NCBI GenBank assembly: GCA_002726335.1
Contig: PBSR01000251.1
Span: forward strand, 1-8,884
Direction: 5' to 3'
Length of the DNA: 8,884 bases
From: Gemmatimonadaceae bacterium
GTDB lineage: Bacteria > Latescibacterota > UBA2968 > UBA8231
Each line of letters opens with the position of its first letter. Positions within the stretch are counted from its first letter, which is position 1. Positions 1 to 7,037 of the stretch are shown here, piece by piece. The position numbers and the translations under genes are program-made. The notes under the pieces were generated by a model. It saw nothing but the letters and a program-made list of their open reading frames with translations, was not told where the DNA came from and searched no databases.

Positions 1-618
1 CGGGTGAAGAAGGAGGTCGAGCCCGGCACGATGGTCGTCATCCAGCGGGAGTTCGGCGAGATCGGCGACGGCGTCAGCTGCAAAGCCATGGACAACCGGG
101 TCGCCATGTACGTGATGGTCAGAGCGATGCAGGCGGCCGGATCCTTCGGCTTCGAGACATACGCTGTGGCCACGACACAGGAGGAAGTCGGCCTGCGGGG
201 CGCGGGAACGAGCGCCGTGGGCGTCGCCCCCGACGTGGGGGTGGCGCTGGACACGACGTTGGCCGTGGACATTCCCGGCGTGCCGGACCATGAGAAAGTC
301 ACCGCTCTCGGCGAGGGCGCGGCGATCAAGATCATGGACAGCGCTTCGTTCTCACACCCGGGACTGGTGGCCTGCTTCAAGGGGCTGGCCAAGAAGCGCA
401 AGATCAAACATCAGATGGAGATCCTGCCGCGCGGTGGCACCGACGCCGGCGCCATTCAGCGAGCCCATGCCGGCGTGCCCGTGATCACCCTGTCGATCCC
501 GACACGCTACATCCACACGTCCATCGAGCTGGTGCACCGCAAGGATGTGGATGCCGCGATCAGACTGCTGACGGCGTTCATCGAAGACGGGGCCGCTGCC
601 GACCTCGATCTGGTATGA
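1..618 (+). CDS. M42 family metallo-aminopeptidase, 5'-truncated by window edge
   Basis: C-terminal two thirds of a cytoplasmic dinuclear-metal aminopeptidase of the M42 family (TET/endoglucanase-like peptidases), which trims N-terminal residues from peptides. The frame is open to the first base of the window, so the true start lies upstream; family members are about 340-370 residues and about 205 are present. Counting from the codon at position 4, the expected active-site residues are visible: bridging Asp30 in KAMDNR (usually DDR, so the second Asp is Asn here), the Glu60-Glu61 pair in TTQEEVGLRGA (catalytic base and metal ligand), metal ligand Asp83 in VALDTT, the GGTDAGA stretch near 144-150, and metal ligand His171 in PTRYIHTSIE. 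All catalytic residues in this part are intact. The stop codon overlaps the start of the next gene (ATGA), so the two are probably translationally coupled. Family assignment is firm; the substrate is unknown. Confidence 0.93.
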   Translation, partial: RVKKEVEPGTMVVIQREFGEIGDGVSCKAMDNRVAMYVMVRAMQAAGSFGFETYAVATTQEEVGLRGAGTSAVGVAPDVGVALDTTLAVDIPGVPDHEKVTALGEGAAIKIMDSASFSHPGLVACFKGLAKKRKIKHQMEILPRGGTDAGAIQRAHAGVPVITLSIPTRYIHTSIELVHRKDVDAAIRLLTAFIEDGAAADLDLV

Positions 619-1592
619 GGGAGTTGCGGATCGGACTGCTCGGCGCCGGCGCGCACTCGGTGCAGAATCACGGGCCGGCCTGGCGGGACTATGTCGCCCG
701 CCATCCCGGGACCGTCGACCTGGTGGCAGTGTGCGATCTCGACGGCGGCAAGGCTCGCGACTACGCGGACCGTTTCGGTTTTTCCGAAACCCACACCGAT
801 CTCGAGGGGATACTGGGTGAGGGGCTGGACGGGCTGGTGGCCATCACACCGATGGATGTGACCGAGACGGTTGCGGGGCGGATCTTGGAGGCGGGAATCC
901 CCGTCGTCATCGAGAAACCACCCGGTGTGGGGGTGGCCGGCACCCGGCGTCTGCTCGATGTGGCTGAGCGCACGCAGACGCCGCACATGATCTCCTTCAA
1001 CCGGCGGTTCACGCCGGCCCTTGAGAAGGCACGGGCCTGGATGGCCGAGGGGGGGCGCCAACCCCGGCACGTCATCTCCCGCATTCTGCGCCACAACCGC
1101 CTCGAGCCCGATTTCGCCCGCGACACCGGGCTGCATCAGGTGGACGCTGTACTGTCCATCATCGGCGCTCCGAGCCGGGTGTGCGGACACCAGGAGTTTC
1201 CAGAGGGTGCCAGGGCGGCCAACTACACAGCACGGATCGAGACCGACGCAGGCGTGACTGCCAGCATCGTACAGACGCCGGACGTGGGCGTCGCCGAGGA
1301 GTCGATCGAGATTCTTGGCGACGACTTCCGCGTTTGGCTCGATTTCCAGGATGGGGCAGTTCACATCGACGCCGCCGGCAAGCGCGTGCTGTCCTGGTCG
1401 GCGGCAGAAGAGGACATGGAACTGCACGAGGCGAACGGGGCGTACGGCGAGACAGCGGCCTTCGTCGCCGGGTTGCAGGCTGGTGGCGTCCTGACGCCGA
1501 CGATGGCGGATGGTCTGGTGACGATGCAGGCCATCGTGGCGTTACAGGAGGGTACGACATGGGAGAGTGCCAACGGGGAGCAAGGCAGGTGA
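615..1592 (+). CDS. Gfo/Idh/MocA family NAD(P)-dependent oxidoreductase
   Basis: 325-residue cytoplasmic oxidoreductase of the Gfo/Idh/MocA family, whose members oxidise or reduce hydroxyl groups on sugars, inositols and related compounds. The N-terminal Rossmann fold is clear: IGLLGAGAHS at about 6-15 gives the GxGxxS-type dinucleotide loop, and an Asp-rich end of strand 2 (VAVCDLD, 37-43) suggests NAD(H). The family hallmark EKP is at 100-102 and the FNRRF motif is at 128-132. GLHQVDAVL at 172-180 matches the conserved histidine region in the substrate domain (His174, Asp177). The rest is the C-terminal alpha/beta substrate domain, of normal family length. The ATG at 615 overlaps the M42 stop by four bases, and the 3' end overlaps the next start by four bases (GTGA), so this is the second gene of a tight operon. 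The family is certain; the substrate cannot be read from sequence. Confidence 0.93.
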   Translation: MRELRIGLLGAGAHSVQNHGPAWRDYVARHPGTVDLVAVCDLDGGKARDYADRFGFSETHTDLEGILGEGLDGLVAITPMDVTETVAGRILEAGIPVVIEKPPGVGVAGTRRLLDVAERTQTPHMISFNRRFTPALEKARAWMAEGGRQPRHVISRILRHNRLEPDFARDTGLHQVDAVLSIIGAPSRVCGHQEFPEGARAANYTARIETDAGVTASIVQTPDVGVAEESIEILGDDFRVWLDFQDGAVHIDAAGKRVLSWSAAEEDMELHEANGAYGETAAFVAGLQAGGVLTPTMADGLVTMQAIVALQEGTTWESANGEQGR

Positions 1593-2566
1593 AACGACTG
1601 GCCAAGCCGGAAGGCAAGTACAACCTGGTGCTGGAGGAAGCACCCATGCCGGAGCCGGCGCCGGGTGAAGTGCGCATCAAGGCGGTACGCTCACTGATCA
1701 GCCGGGGTTCGGAGATGGGGGCGCGCTACACGCGGGAGCACGCTGTGAGCCATGAGATCATGGGCTACTCGATGGCAGGTACGATCGACAAGGTCGGCGA
1801 AGGGATCTCCCACCTCGCTCCCGGAGACCGGGTCGTGGCCCTGGCGCCACACGCCCAGTACACGGTGCGACCGGCCACGGTGGACAGCCCCGCCAGTCAG
1901 CCCCGGGTCGTGGTCCTGCCGGATGACGTCAGCTGGGATCGGGCTCCCTACTTCCCGCTGACTTCCGGCTCGGTGACCTGGGTCGATGTCGAGCAGATCG
2001 GCGCCTCGGACACCGTCGTCATCCTCGGACAGGGGCTGGTGGGCAGCCTCATGTTGCAGGTGATGAAGGCGAACGGCAAAGGCCACGTGGTCGCCGTCGA
2101 CGCCCTGGACAATCGCTGTGCCCTGGCAGAGGAACTGGGTGCGGACCGCGTGATTCACGCCGGCCAGGAGGATCCCGTCACCGCCGTGCGGAAACTGACG
2201 AACGGTGCCGGCGCCCACCTGGTGGTCTACGCGGTGGGCGGGCCCGCCGGGCCGAAGGCCTTCGAGCAGGGCCTCGACATGCTGGGCGTGGACGGGACGA
2301 TGCACCTGATCGGCCTGTACGAAGACCAGGACCTGGCGCTGCCGTCGAGCAAGATCCAGCGGCGGCGGATCCTCGGCGGGTACTACGGCGCCACCATCGG
2401 TCAGTCCTCGTACCGGCGGGCCATGTCGCTGCTGGCATCGGGTCAGGTGCAGGCCGAGCGCATGACGACGCACCGCTTCGCCTTCACCGAGGCCGGCGAG
2501 GCCTTCGACCTGCTGTGGAACCGACCCGGCGAGGCGCTGGGGGTGTTGCTGGACTGGGAGGAGTAA
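1589..2566 (+). CDS. Medium-chain (MDR) alcohol dehydrogenase-like protein lacking catalytic zinc ligands
   Basis: 325-residue medium-chain dehydrogenase/reductase. The GTG at 1589 is chosen because it overlaps the previous stop (GTGA), has a GGGGAG Shine-Dalgarno-like stretch just upstream, and gives an N-terminus (MKRLAKPEGKYNLVLEEAP) typical of the family; the open frame extends much further upstream, but only as a shadow of the Gfo/Idh gene. The GroES-like domain covers about 1-125 (GYSMAGTIDKVGEG at 59-72, APGDRVVAL at 77-85). The Rossmann domain starts near 142 with VVILGQGLVG (nucleotide loop) and Asp171 at the end of strand 2, favouring NAD(H). The usual zinc ligands are missing: SLISRGSE (35-42) sits where the first Cys would be and MGYSMAG replaces the GHE motif. 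This resembles the MDR half of bi-domain (MDR plus Gfo/Idh) oxidoreductases. With the upstream gene it probably works on one substrate; which one is unknown. Confidence 0.9.
   Translation: MKRLAKPEGKYNLVLEEAPMPEPAPGEVRIKAVRSLISRGSEMGARYTREHAVSHEIMGYSMAGTIDKVGEGISHLAPGDRVVALAPHAQYTVRPATVDSPASQPRVVVLPDDVSWDRAPYFPLTSGSVTWVDVEQIGASDTVVILGQGLVGSLMLQVMKANGKGHVVAVDALDNRCALAEELGADRVIHAGQEDPVTAVRKLTNGAGAHLVVYAVGGPAGPKAFEQGLDMLGVDGTMHLIGLYEDQDLALPSSKIQRRRILGGYYGATIGQSSYRRAMSLLASGQVQAERMTTHRFAFTEAGEAFDLLWNRPGEALGVLLDWEE
2556..2563 (+). promoter_or_regulatory. Shine-Dalgarno site for the glycosyltransferase gene
   Basis: GGGAGGAG lies inside the last codons of the MDR gene, four bases before GTG 2568 and seven before TTG 2571. 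An ATG at 2566 also follows it, but that frame stops within a dozen codons, so the non-ATG start in the long frame is the real one. GTG 2568 versus TTG 2571 cannot be decided; it changes the protein by one residue. Confidence 0.65.
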
Positions 2567-2567
2567 T

Positions 2568-4911
2568 GTGTTGTGGGGGAGACGTGCCGCAGGCTCCGTA
2601 ACACTTGCCGTCATCCTCACCGTCGCCGGGGCGCTGCGGGCATGGAGTGTCTTCTCCGGCGAACTGGTCTGGCATCCGGACGAGATCTTCATGGTCATCT
2701 ACCCGCTGAACCTGTTCAGCGGTGACCTGAATCCCCACGTCTTCTCCTACCCGAGTTTCCATTACTACGAGCTCGGTCTGCTGTACGGTGTCGACTTCCT
2801 GCAGCAGTACCTGACCGGTGATGTCGATCTGTTCGACTGGATCGCGAACCGGTATTTCGTCGATTCGGTCCCCATACGCGATCTCGGACGCTGGCTAGGT
2901 GTCGTCTACGCCGTCGGCACCGTGGCTCTGGCCGGAGTGCTTGGGGGGAGGCTGGGTTCCGGGAGAGGGATCACATCCGCGGCGGGATTGCTGGCTGCGG
3001 CGTTGATGGCGGTGAATGTCGTACATGTGCGGCAATCACCGCTGGCCACCGTCGATACCCCCCTGACCTTCTGGTTTGCAGCCGCAGCCGTGGCCTCGGT
3101 GCGACTGCTGAGTGCAGACCGTCGCCGGGACTACCTGCTGGCGGGGGTGCTGGTAGGGATCACCGCGGCGACGAAGTACCCCGGCGTTGCCTGCTGCGTG
3201 GGTGTGGTCGCCGCTCACCTCATCAGTGGCCGGCACTTTCTCGATCCCCGCCTGTGGCTGGCCGGCGCCTCTACCTGTCTCACCTTCGCTCTGCTGTCGC
3301 CCTATGTGCTGCTCGATTTCGCCACCTTCAGCGATCACTTTCTGTCCCAGGTGGCGCACGCCGAGTCCGGTCGCTTCGGTACCGAGGCGGGACCGCTGTT
3401 TCATCTGGGCAACGGCCTGCGTCACGGGGTCGGCTGGCCGGCGTGGGTGCTGTGGCTGGCCACCTGTGGTTGGGTGGTGGTCCGCCGCAAACCCGCTCAC
3501 CTCGTCGTGCTGGCCATGACCGTGGGTGGGTACGCAGCGGTCAGCTGGGGTGATCTCGTCTTTCTTCGCTACGTGCTGTCGCTGCTGCCACTGCAGGCGG
3601 CCCTGGTTGGGAGCGGCGCCGGCCGGGCTCTGGTCACTCTGCGCAACAGGATCCCACAGGTGAGGCCGATATGGTCCTCAGCCGTTGCCGTCGGACTGCT
3701 GCTGGCGCTACCCCTCTCCGCGTCGCTCCAGGTCGCCGAGTTCTCGTCCCGTCGGGATACACGCACGCTGGCCCGGGACTGGTTCCACGAGCACGTGCCG
3801 GCCGGCGCCTCCGTCTGCAATTTCGGCGGCTGGCCGGGGGACATCCCCCTGCGCACGTACGATGGGCAGTGGTGGCGGCTCAACGGTTTTCTGACGATTT
3901 GGCCTCCCGGCTCCCAGGCCCAACTCGCCGAGGCACTGGCGCCCCTCGATCCGCGGGTGCCGTTCTACGAGCAGGCGGTGCGTAACAACAACAGGGAGGA
4001 GGGAACCGGCAGCGTCGAGTTGATCCACGAACGCCAGTGCGCCTACGTCGTGACGCACGAACATGCTTTGCCGTACTCGACGATCGACTCCACCTTCGCC
4101 GCACGACTGCGCCGGGAAGCCACGCTGGTGGCCGACTTTGATCCTGAGATCGGCGACGGCATCGTCTACGACACCATGGACGGCTATTACATACCCGTGT
4201 CGGGCTTCGATGTGGGGCGTCCGGGTCCTCACATCGAGATCTGGGAGATCCCCGCCTACCGCACGTCACCGAAGCCGACGTCACAGCGTCACGTGTTCTC
4301 CCGCGTGCTGTCGCAGATGGCGGTCAACGCCCTCGATGACGCCGATCCAGCCGCCGGGATGGAAGCCCTGCGGGCGGCGAGGTCCTTCGATCCAGGCAAC
4401 GATCACGCCCTCCTCGTGGAGGCGAGGCTGCACTGGGATGCGGGCGACACGGCGGGAGTGAGGCAGAGCCTGGTCGAGATGCTGCGCCGGGACTCGACAG
4501 CGACGAGGGCGATGGAAGGTCTGGCAAAGCTTGCGGCGGCCCGGGGCGATACCTCGGCGGCAAGGGATTGGATGGAGCAGGTGAGCCGCCGGCGTCCGCG
4601 GGACGCCGGCGGCTCTGCGTCTGCTCGCCGATCTCCGTTGGGAGGCAGGGGATCGAAACGGGGCGATTCTGCTGTGGCACCGGGCGGCCGAGCTGAGGCC
4701 GTGGCAGGCGCAGGCGCATCACGATCTCGGCTTCGGACTGCACGCGACGGGAGCCAGTCAACAAGCCCTGTCGCATCTCGAGCGGGCCATCGAGATCGCA
4801 CCCGATTCTCTGTCCTACTACCCGTGGGTGTTGTCGGCGCTGGAGACTCTCGGTCAGTCCGGAAAGGCGGCAGAACTGCGTCGACGTGTTGGGATGAAAC
4901 GCGGGGACTGA
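2568..4911 (+). CDS. GT39-like multi-pass glycosyltransferase with C-terminal TPR domain; reading frame disrupted near 4600
   Basis: Large membrane protein of the ArnT/PMT (GT39/GT83-like) fold, which moves a sugar from a polyprenyl-phosphate donor to an acceptor on the outer face of the inner membrane. About ten membrane segments are visible between residues 10 and 390. The first outer loop carries HPDE (36-39), the acidic motif typical of these enzymes, and TVDTPLTF lies at 161-168. Residues about 390-565 form a soluble domain, then TPR-like units begin near 577. The start frame is clean TPR to residue 678 (base 4601), then becomes a low-complexity Arg/Gly/Ser tail running to 5123, inside the convergent permease gene. 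In the +1 frame from 4603, TPR sequence resumes at once (PAALRLLADLRWEAGD) and ends at TGA 4909-4911. Dropping one base of GGG 4600-4602 gives a 780-residue protein. This is a real frameshift or a sequencing error. Fold assignment is good; donor and acceptor are unknown. Confidence 0.85.
4583..4615. repeat. Perfect 15-bp inverted repeat with 3-base loop at the frameshift site
   Basis: Arms at 4583-4597 (GAGCCGCCGGCGTCC) and 4601-4615 are exact reverse complements, with loop GCG at 4598-4600. The element lies inside the TPR coding region, exactly where the protein changes frame. There is no T-run after it, so it is not a typical intrinsic terminator. A GC-only hairpin of this strength can cause sequencing compression or polymerase slippage, which would explain the extra base. 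Confidence 0.9.
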
Positions 4912-4915
4912 GGAC

Positions 4916-5806
4916 TCAGGCAACGGCCGCCGGTGCCTGGTCTCCGTCTGAGTTGTCCGTCCGCAGCCCGATCACCGAGTGGGCGGACAGCACCGCCAGG
5001 ACGATAGCGCCACCCACCAGCGCGGCGGCGCCGGGATGTTCGTCGAGCACGAGCCATACCAGGTACGGGCCGAGGACCGCCTCGAGAAGGCCGATGAGAG
5101 CCACCTCGTGTGCGGGAAGGTAACGTGGACCCAGGGTGAGAAGAGAGAAGGACAGAGGAATGACGAGGGCGCAGAGCAGCACCAGGTAGGGGATCTGCGT
5201 GGCGACAAGGTCGCCGGAGTGAGCGAAGGGCAGCGCCAGCAGGGCGGCGACAAGACCGCTGATGACGATACATGGGGTCATGTCTACGGCGCCCGCGGCA
5301 CGTACAGTAGTAAAGTAACCGGCCATACAGAGCACGGTTCCCAGGGCGAACAGGTCTCCCGCTTGGGGCCCGGCAACGGCACCGCCCACGGTCACCACGA
5401 TCCCTGTCAGGGCCCCGCCGATGGCGACCCACGTGCGTGCCGGCACCACTTCGCCGAGAAACACACGGCCCATCAGCGCCGCCACGAGGGGTGTGCCCCC
5501 CAGCAGGATCAGAACATTGGCGACAGTCGTGTAGGTGATGGCTGAGACGAAACAGATCGTGCCGATGCCTGAGAGCAGCCCCGCAAGCAACCCTCGTGAG
5601 CCCATAGCGGCGTAGCCGTCGAAGACGCGGCCGCGGTGGCGAACCAGCTGCACGACGGCCAGGGTCGACGCCAGCAACAGGCCACGCCAAAGCGACAAAG
5701 TCCAGACGTCGGCGTCGATCAGGCGGATCAGCAGGCTGTCGGGACTGATGGCGATGACGCCGGCAGTGCTGACGGCGATGCCCTTGAGATGGGTGCTGCG
5801 GTTCAA
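4916..5806 (-). CDS. EamA/DMT-family inner-membrane transporter
   Basis: 296-residue permease of the drug/metabolite transporter (EamA) superfamily. It shows the usual duplicated five-helix layout, about ten hydrophobic segments in all. The opening LKGIAVSTAGVIAISPDSLL is typical of the first EamA helix, the first repeat ends in the ANVLILLGGTPLVAALMGRV and FLGEVVPARTW region, and the second repeat ends with EAVLGPYLVWLVLDEHPG, the classic E-x-V...P motif with an E/D-x-P turn before the last helix. The start is TTG at 5806: the only codons between it and the upstream in-frame stop are five non-start codons, and no good Shine-Dalgarno is present, so translation probably depends on the enolase gene ending 15 bases before. 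It likely moves the enolase substrate or a related metabolite; direction and substrate are inference. Its stop is four bases from the glycosyltransferase stop, tail to tail. Confidence 0.9.
   Translation of the reverse strand: MNRSTHLKGIAVSTAGVIAISPDSLLIRLIDADVWTLSLWRGLLLASTLAVVQLVRHRGRVFDGYAAMGSRGLLAGLLSGIGTICFVSAITYTTVANVLILLGGTPLVAALMGRVFLGEVVPARTWVAIGGALTGIVVTVGGAVAGPQAGDLFALGTVLCMAGYFTTVRAAGAVDMTPCIVISGLVAALLALPFAHSGDLVATQIPYLVLLCALVIPLSFSLLTLGPRYLPAHEVALIGLLEAVLGPYLVWLVLDEHPGAAALVGGAIVLAVLSAHSVIGLRTDNSDGDQAPAAVA
4917..4939. terminator. Possible hairpin at the convergent gene ends
   Basis: Arms CAGGCAACGG (4917-4926) and CCGGTGCCTG (4930-4939) pair over ten positions with one A-G mismatch and a 3-base loop. 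It begins just after the glycosyltransferase stop and covers the last codons of the permease. No T-run follows on either strand, so this is not a standard intrinsic terminator. It could still serve as a shared transcript end or 3'-protecting hairpin for the two converging genes. The evidence is only its position and symmetry. Confidence 0.3.
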
Positions 5807-5821
5807 GAGAGAACGGGCGTC

Positions 5822-6922
5822 TCAGTAATCGGCGACCGAGCCGTCCACCAGCCGGTTGTCGGGCCACTCGAACTGCGTGTCTCCGGCCTCTCCCACCTTT
5901 CGCGCCATGGCCTCGTCCATTTCGACACCCAACCCGGGTCCCTCGGGCAGATTGACATACCCCTCGTCGTCCATCACCCAGCTCTTGCGGGCCACGCCCT
6001 CGGCCATCTGCTGGGTGTAGCCCTCATGGATGAGGAAGAAGGGCACCGAGGCGGCCACGTGCAGGCTGGCGGTGAGCCCCAGGTAGGACATGGTACAGTG
6101 GGGTGCGATGGGAACGTGGTGGGCTTCGGCCAGAGTCGCGACTTTTTTCATCTGGGTGATGCCACCGCCGTGGCCGCAGTCGGGCTGCAGGATGTCGATA
6201 ACCTGGGCTTCGAGAATCTCGCGCACCTCCCAGATCGTGCGGTCACGCTCGCCGGTGGCCAGTGGTGTCGGCACGGCCTCGCGCACGCGGCGCATGACAT
6301 CGATATTGCCCGGTACCCAGCCCTCCTCGAAGAACAGCAGGTCGTCGGACTTGAGGTAACCACCGAGCTGGCGTACGAGGGGCGGGGGCAGCATGGAGTG
6401 GGCGTCGAACATGACAGCGCCCTCCGGGCCGACCTCACTGCGGGCATCACGGATGCGGCCGAGGATCTGCTGTACTTCGACGGGGCTGCCGGCGTGATAG
6501 TGGGCACCACCGGGACTGACCTTCTTCGCCCTGGGACTCGGATACATCCAGATCCTGTCACGGCAGGGCCCCCCGAGCAGACGGTATACGGGTACACCGT
6601 GGAGCTTACCCGTGATGTCCCACAGGGCCATGTCGATGGCCGAGATGGTATGCACCATGAGGCCGCCATTGCGCAGATTGCGGTGGGAGCGGAACAGGCG
6701 CTGCCACAGGTGTTCGACACGGGTCGGATTCTCGCCGACGACGATCTCGGCCAGCGATTCGGCCAGCGCGCAGGCGACGGGGGTCACCATGTTGTTGATT
6801 TCACCCCAGCCAGTGACACCCGCGTTCGTCTCCAGCTTCACATACCCTTTCCTGCCGGCCGGGATCGCCGTCAACCGGGTGACACGGATACTGGCGCCAC
6901 GATCTTCGACTTCACTCGACAT
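5822..6922 (-). CDS. Mandelate racemase/muconate lactonizing enzyme (enolase superfamily), galactonate dehydratase-like
   Basis: 366-residue enolase-superfamily protein, closest in style to D-galactonate dehydratase (DgoD, about 382 residues), which removes water from sugar acids to give 2-keto-3-deoxy acids. Start at ATG 6922 is preferred over a 10-residue longer form because GGAAGAG lies eight bases upstream. The capping domain is N-terminal (YVKLETNAGVTGWGE, 27-41; AIDMALWDITGKLHGVP, 95-111). Metal ligands are plausible at Asp173 (MFDAHS), Glu200 (FFEEGW) and Glu225 (ATGERDR). The Asp248-His275 pair (LQPDCGHGGG, IAPHC) has the 27-residue spacing seen in mandelate racemase, and Glu300 (LIHEG) follows. 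The ending GSVADY matches DgoD. Between Tyr127 and Asp173 there are about 20 fewer residues than in E. coli DgoD, and the strand that normally carries the catalytic Lys is not recognisable. Substrate is therefore uncertain. Confidence 0.92.
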   Translation of the reverse strand: MSSEVEDRGASIRVTRLTAIPAGRKGYVKLETNAGVTGWGEINNMVTPVACALAESLAEIVVGENPTRVEHLWQRLFRSHRNLRNGGLMVHTISAIDMALWDITGKLHGVPVYRLLGGPCRDRIWMYPSPRAKKVSPGGAHYHAGSPVEVQQILGRIRDARSEVGPEGAVMFDAHSMLPPPLVRQLGGYLKSDDLLFFEEGWVPGNIDVMRRVREAVPTPLATGERDRTIWEVREILEAQVIDILQPDCGHGGGITQMKKVATLAEAHHVPIAPHCTMSYLGLTASLHVAASVPFFLIHEGYTQQMAEGVARKSWVMDDEGYVNLPEGPGLGVEMDEAMARKVGEAGDTQFEWPDNRLVDGSVADY

Positions 6923-7037
6923 TCTGCTGTCTCTTCCCCGTTGCGGTTGCACAATATCGGTGGGCTGTTAGTGTAGTCTGTCTTCGCGGGCCCGTCGACG
7001 ATCCGCGTTGTCCCTCTCCCCGTTCCCGGATGGACTC
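6923..7037. promoter_or_regulatory. Divergent intergenic region between enolase and HAD genes
   Basis: Both flanking genes read away from this stretch of about 115 bases, so promoters for both must lie here or within the 5' ends. Only weak sigma-70-like candidates are visible: TTGCAC then TAGTGT about 16 bases later on the plus strand, and TACACT on the minus strand without a good -35. I see no clear operator; GGGCCC and GTCGAC near 6989-6999 are short palindromes expected by chance in GC-rich DNA. The role is inferred from gene orientation. Confidence 0.35.
6931..6937 (-). promoter_or_regulatory. Shine-Dalgarno site deciding the enolase start
   Basis: On the minus strand GGAAGAG is followed by eight bases and then ATG at 6922. 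The open frame continues ten codons further upstream, but no comparable site precedes that longer start. Confidence 0.6.

Noticed and set aside
507..1427. 306-codon minus-strand open frame opposite the Gfo/Idh gene
   Set aside because: His/Arg/Pro-rich shadow with no domain; the plus strand has the GxGxxS and EKP motifs of a real gene.
1181..1588. N-terminal extension of the MDR protein upstream of GTG 1589
   Set aside because: Arg/Gly-rich shadow of the Gfo/Idh gene; the MDR fold starts at 1589.
1691..2698. 335-codon minus-strand open frame opposite the MDR gene
   Set aside because: Shadow composition and no motifs; it also crosses the junction of two well-supported plus-strand genes.
4912..5123. 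C-terminal extension of the glycosyltransferase in its starting frame
   Set aside because: The tail is low-complexity and overlaps the permease gene on the other strand; the +1 frame has TPR sequence and a stop at 4909-4911 just before the permease.
5636..6976. 446-codon plus-strand open frame opposite the enolase and permease 5' end
   Set aside because: It is longer than the enolase but has no recognisable motif, and the opposite strand encodes a clear enolase with its metal ligands. Long antisense frames are common in GC-rich DNA.
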